Shown here piece after piece: positions 5,706-6,750 of a stretch of DNA of 6,750 nt. A program made the position numbers and the translations under genes. The notes beneath the pieces were generated by a model. That model had not been told where the DNA came from. It saw only the letters and a list, made by a program, of their open reading frames with translations, and searched no databases. Positions within the stretch are counted from its first letter, which is position 1. Each line of letters opens with the position of its first letter. This DNA is from Desulfovibrionales bacterium GWA2_65_9 (GTDB lineage: Bacteria; Desulfobacterota; Desulfovibrionia; Desulfovibrionales; Desulfovibrionaceae), in contig MGTN01000167.1 of assembly GCA_001799475.1 (NCBI GenBank), positions 26,946 through 33,695 on the forward strand. The letters run 5' to 3'.

Positions 5706-6750
5706 ATTCCTTCGGTTTCCCGTCCCTGATTCTGGCCAACATCAAAGCCCTGGGCTACACCACCCCCACTCCCATTCAGACCCAGGCCATGCCCACAGTG
5801 ATGCAGGGCCGCGACCTCATGGGCCTGGCCCAGACAGGCACCGGCAAGACCGCCGCCTTCCTGCTGCCCATCCTCACGCGCCTGATGGCCCACAAGCCCG
5901 CTGGCCCGCGCCGCAAGATCCGCGCGCTCATCCTGGCCCCCACCCGCGAGCTGGCCGAGCAGATCCACGAGGCCGCCATGGACCTCGCCCGCTCCACCGG
6001 CATCCGCAGCACCACCATCTACGGCGGCTGCGCCATGAGCCGTCAGCTCCAGGCCCTGCGCCAGGGCACGGACATCGTGGTGGCCTGCCCGGGCCGCCTG
6101 CTCGACCACATGGGCCAGCGCACCGTTGACCTCTCCGGCGTGGAAATGCTGGTCCTCGACGAAGCCGACCAGATGTTCGACATGGGCTTCCTGCCCGGCA
6201 TCAAGAAGATCCTGGCGGCCCTGCCCAAGCAGCGCCAGAGCATGCTCTTCTCGGCCACCATGCCCGACGCCATCCGCGGCCTGGCCGCAGAGTGCCTGAC
6301 CGACCCCGAGGTCGTCCGCGTGGGCAACTCGAACCCGGTGGAGACCGTGACCCACGGCATCTACCCCATTGGCCAGCACCTCAAGACCAGCCTGCTGCAG
6401 GCCCTGCTGGAGCGCCACAAGACCGGTTCGGTCCTCGTGTTCACGCGCACCAAGCACCGCGCCAAGCGCCTGGCCGAGACCCTGGCCAAGTTTGGTCACT
6501 CGGCCACGTCCATCCAGGGCAACCTGTCGCAGAACCAGCGCAAGTTCGCCATGGACGGCTTCCGCGCGGGCCGCTACCGCGTGCTCGTGGCCACGGACAT
6601 CGCCGCCCGCGGCATCGACGTCAGCCAGATCGAGCATGTGGTCAACTACGACGTGCCGAGCACGCCGGAAACCTACACGCACCGCATTGGCCGCACCGGC
6701 CGCGCCTCGCGCACCGGCGAAGCCCACACCTTTGTCACCGGCGAGGACGT
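5696..6750 (+). CDS. DEAD-box ATP-dependent RNA helicase, RhlE-like, 3' partial
   Basis: The first 351 codons are visible and the gene runs off the window. All core motifs are present in order: upstream aromatic F6 and Q motif PTPIQ (24-28), motif I AQTGTGKT (45-52), Ia APTREL (81-86), Ib CPGR (131-134), II DEAD (155-158), III SAT (186-188), IV VLVF (246-249), V ATDIAARGID (299-308) and VI HRIGRTGR (329-336). Both RecA-like domains are therefore almost complete; a basic C-terminal tail typical of the group would lie beyond the window. The enzyme uses ATP to remodel RNA duplexes, usually in ribosome assembly, mRNA decay or cold adaptation, in the cytoplasm. TTG 5696 is chosen because it follows AAAGGA and gives MTFDSFG, the customary beginning of RhlE proteins; no in-frame ATG or GTG lies between it and the upstream TAA at 5630. 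Motif Ib has Cys where Thr is usual. Its own promoter and long leader suggest separate regulation. Confidence 0.95.
   Translation, partial: MTFDSFGFPSLILANIKALGYTTPTPIQTQAMPTVMQGRDLMGLAQTGTGKTAAFLLPILTRLMAHKPAGPRRKIRALILAPTRELAEQIHEAAMDLARSTGIRSTTIYGGCAMSRQLQALRQGTDIVVACPGRLLDHMGQRTVDLSGVEMLVLDEADQMFDMGFLPGIKKILAALPKQRQSMLFSATMPDAIRGLAAECLTDPEVVRVGNSNPVETVTHGIYPIGQHLKTSLLQALLERHKTGSVLVFTRTKHRAKRLAETLAKFGHSATSIQGNLSQNQRKFAMDGFRAGRYRVLVATDIAARGIDVSQIEHVVNYDVPSTPETYTHRIGRTGRASRTGEAHTFVTGED

Noticed and set aside
5381..6727. Long open frame on the minus strand opposite the helicase
   Set aside because: The plus strand holds a full set of DEAD-box motifs. The minus-strand product is a low-complexity Gly/Ala/His-rich sequence, typical of GC-rich antisense frames, and has no recognisable domain.
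1..6750. CRISPR array, tRNA/rRNA gene, insertion sequence or integrase
   Set aside because: No regularly spaced repeats, RNA-gene signatures, transposase motifs or terminal inverted repeats were seen.

Overview
The window is GC-rich chromosomal DNA, apart from one AT-rich gene, and all genes are on the + strand. The first gene is a large protein with an FAD domain, ferredoxin-type clusters and two CCG domains, of a kind common in lactate-oxidising sulfate reducers. Together with the high GC content, this points to a Desulfovibrio-like anaerobe (Desulfovibrionales). That assignment is an inference from gene style and composition, because no rRNA or other marker is present.

Layout: (1) Positions 2-3298 hold the 3' part of a YdiJ/GlcD-GlpC-type D-2-hydroxyacid dehydrogenase whose start lies before the window. 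(2) Positions 3298-3999 hold a YedJ-like HD-domain phosphohydrolase, joined to gene 1 by a TGATG stop/start overlap and so probably translationally coupled. (3) Positions 4067-5371 hold a lone, strikingly AT-rich gene for a 434-residue protein. Its N-terminal third looks like a divergent PD-(D/E)xK nuclease-type domain and the rest is not recognised; it is the clearest candidate for horizontally acquired, possibly defence-related cargo. (4) Positions 5372-5695 are non-coding, with a plausible sigma70 promoter followed by a leader of about 210 nt with several hairpins. (5) From 5696 to the window end lies a DEAD-box RNA helicase of the RhlE type. It starts at a TTG codon and is cut off by the window edge.

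Genes 1 and 2 look like one transcription unit, but the sequence does not show a shared pathway. The AT-rich gene appears to be an independent insertion between this unit and the helicase. No integrase, IS, tRNA, attachment repeat or CRISPR array marks its edges. The helicase seems to be transcribed from its own promoter, and its structured leader, including a hairpin that can pair with the ribosome binding site, suggests post-transcriptional control.
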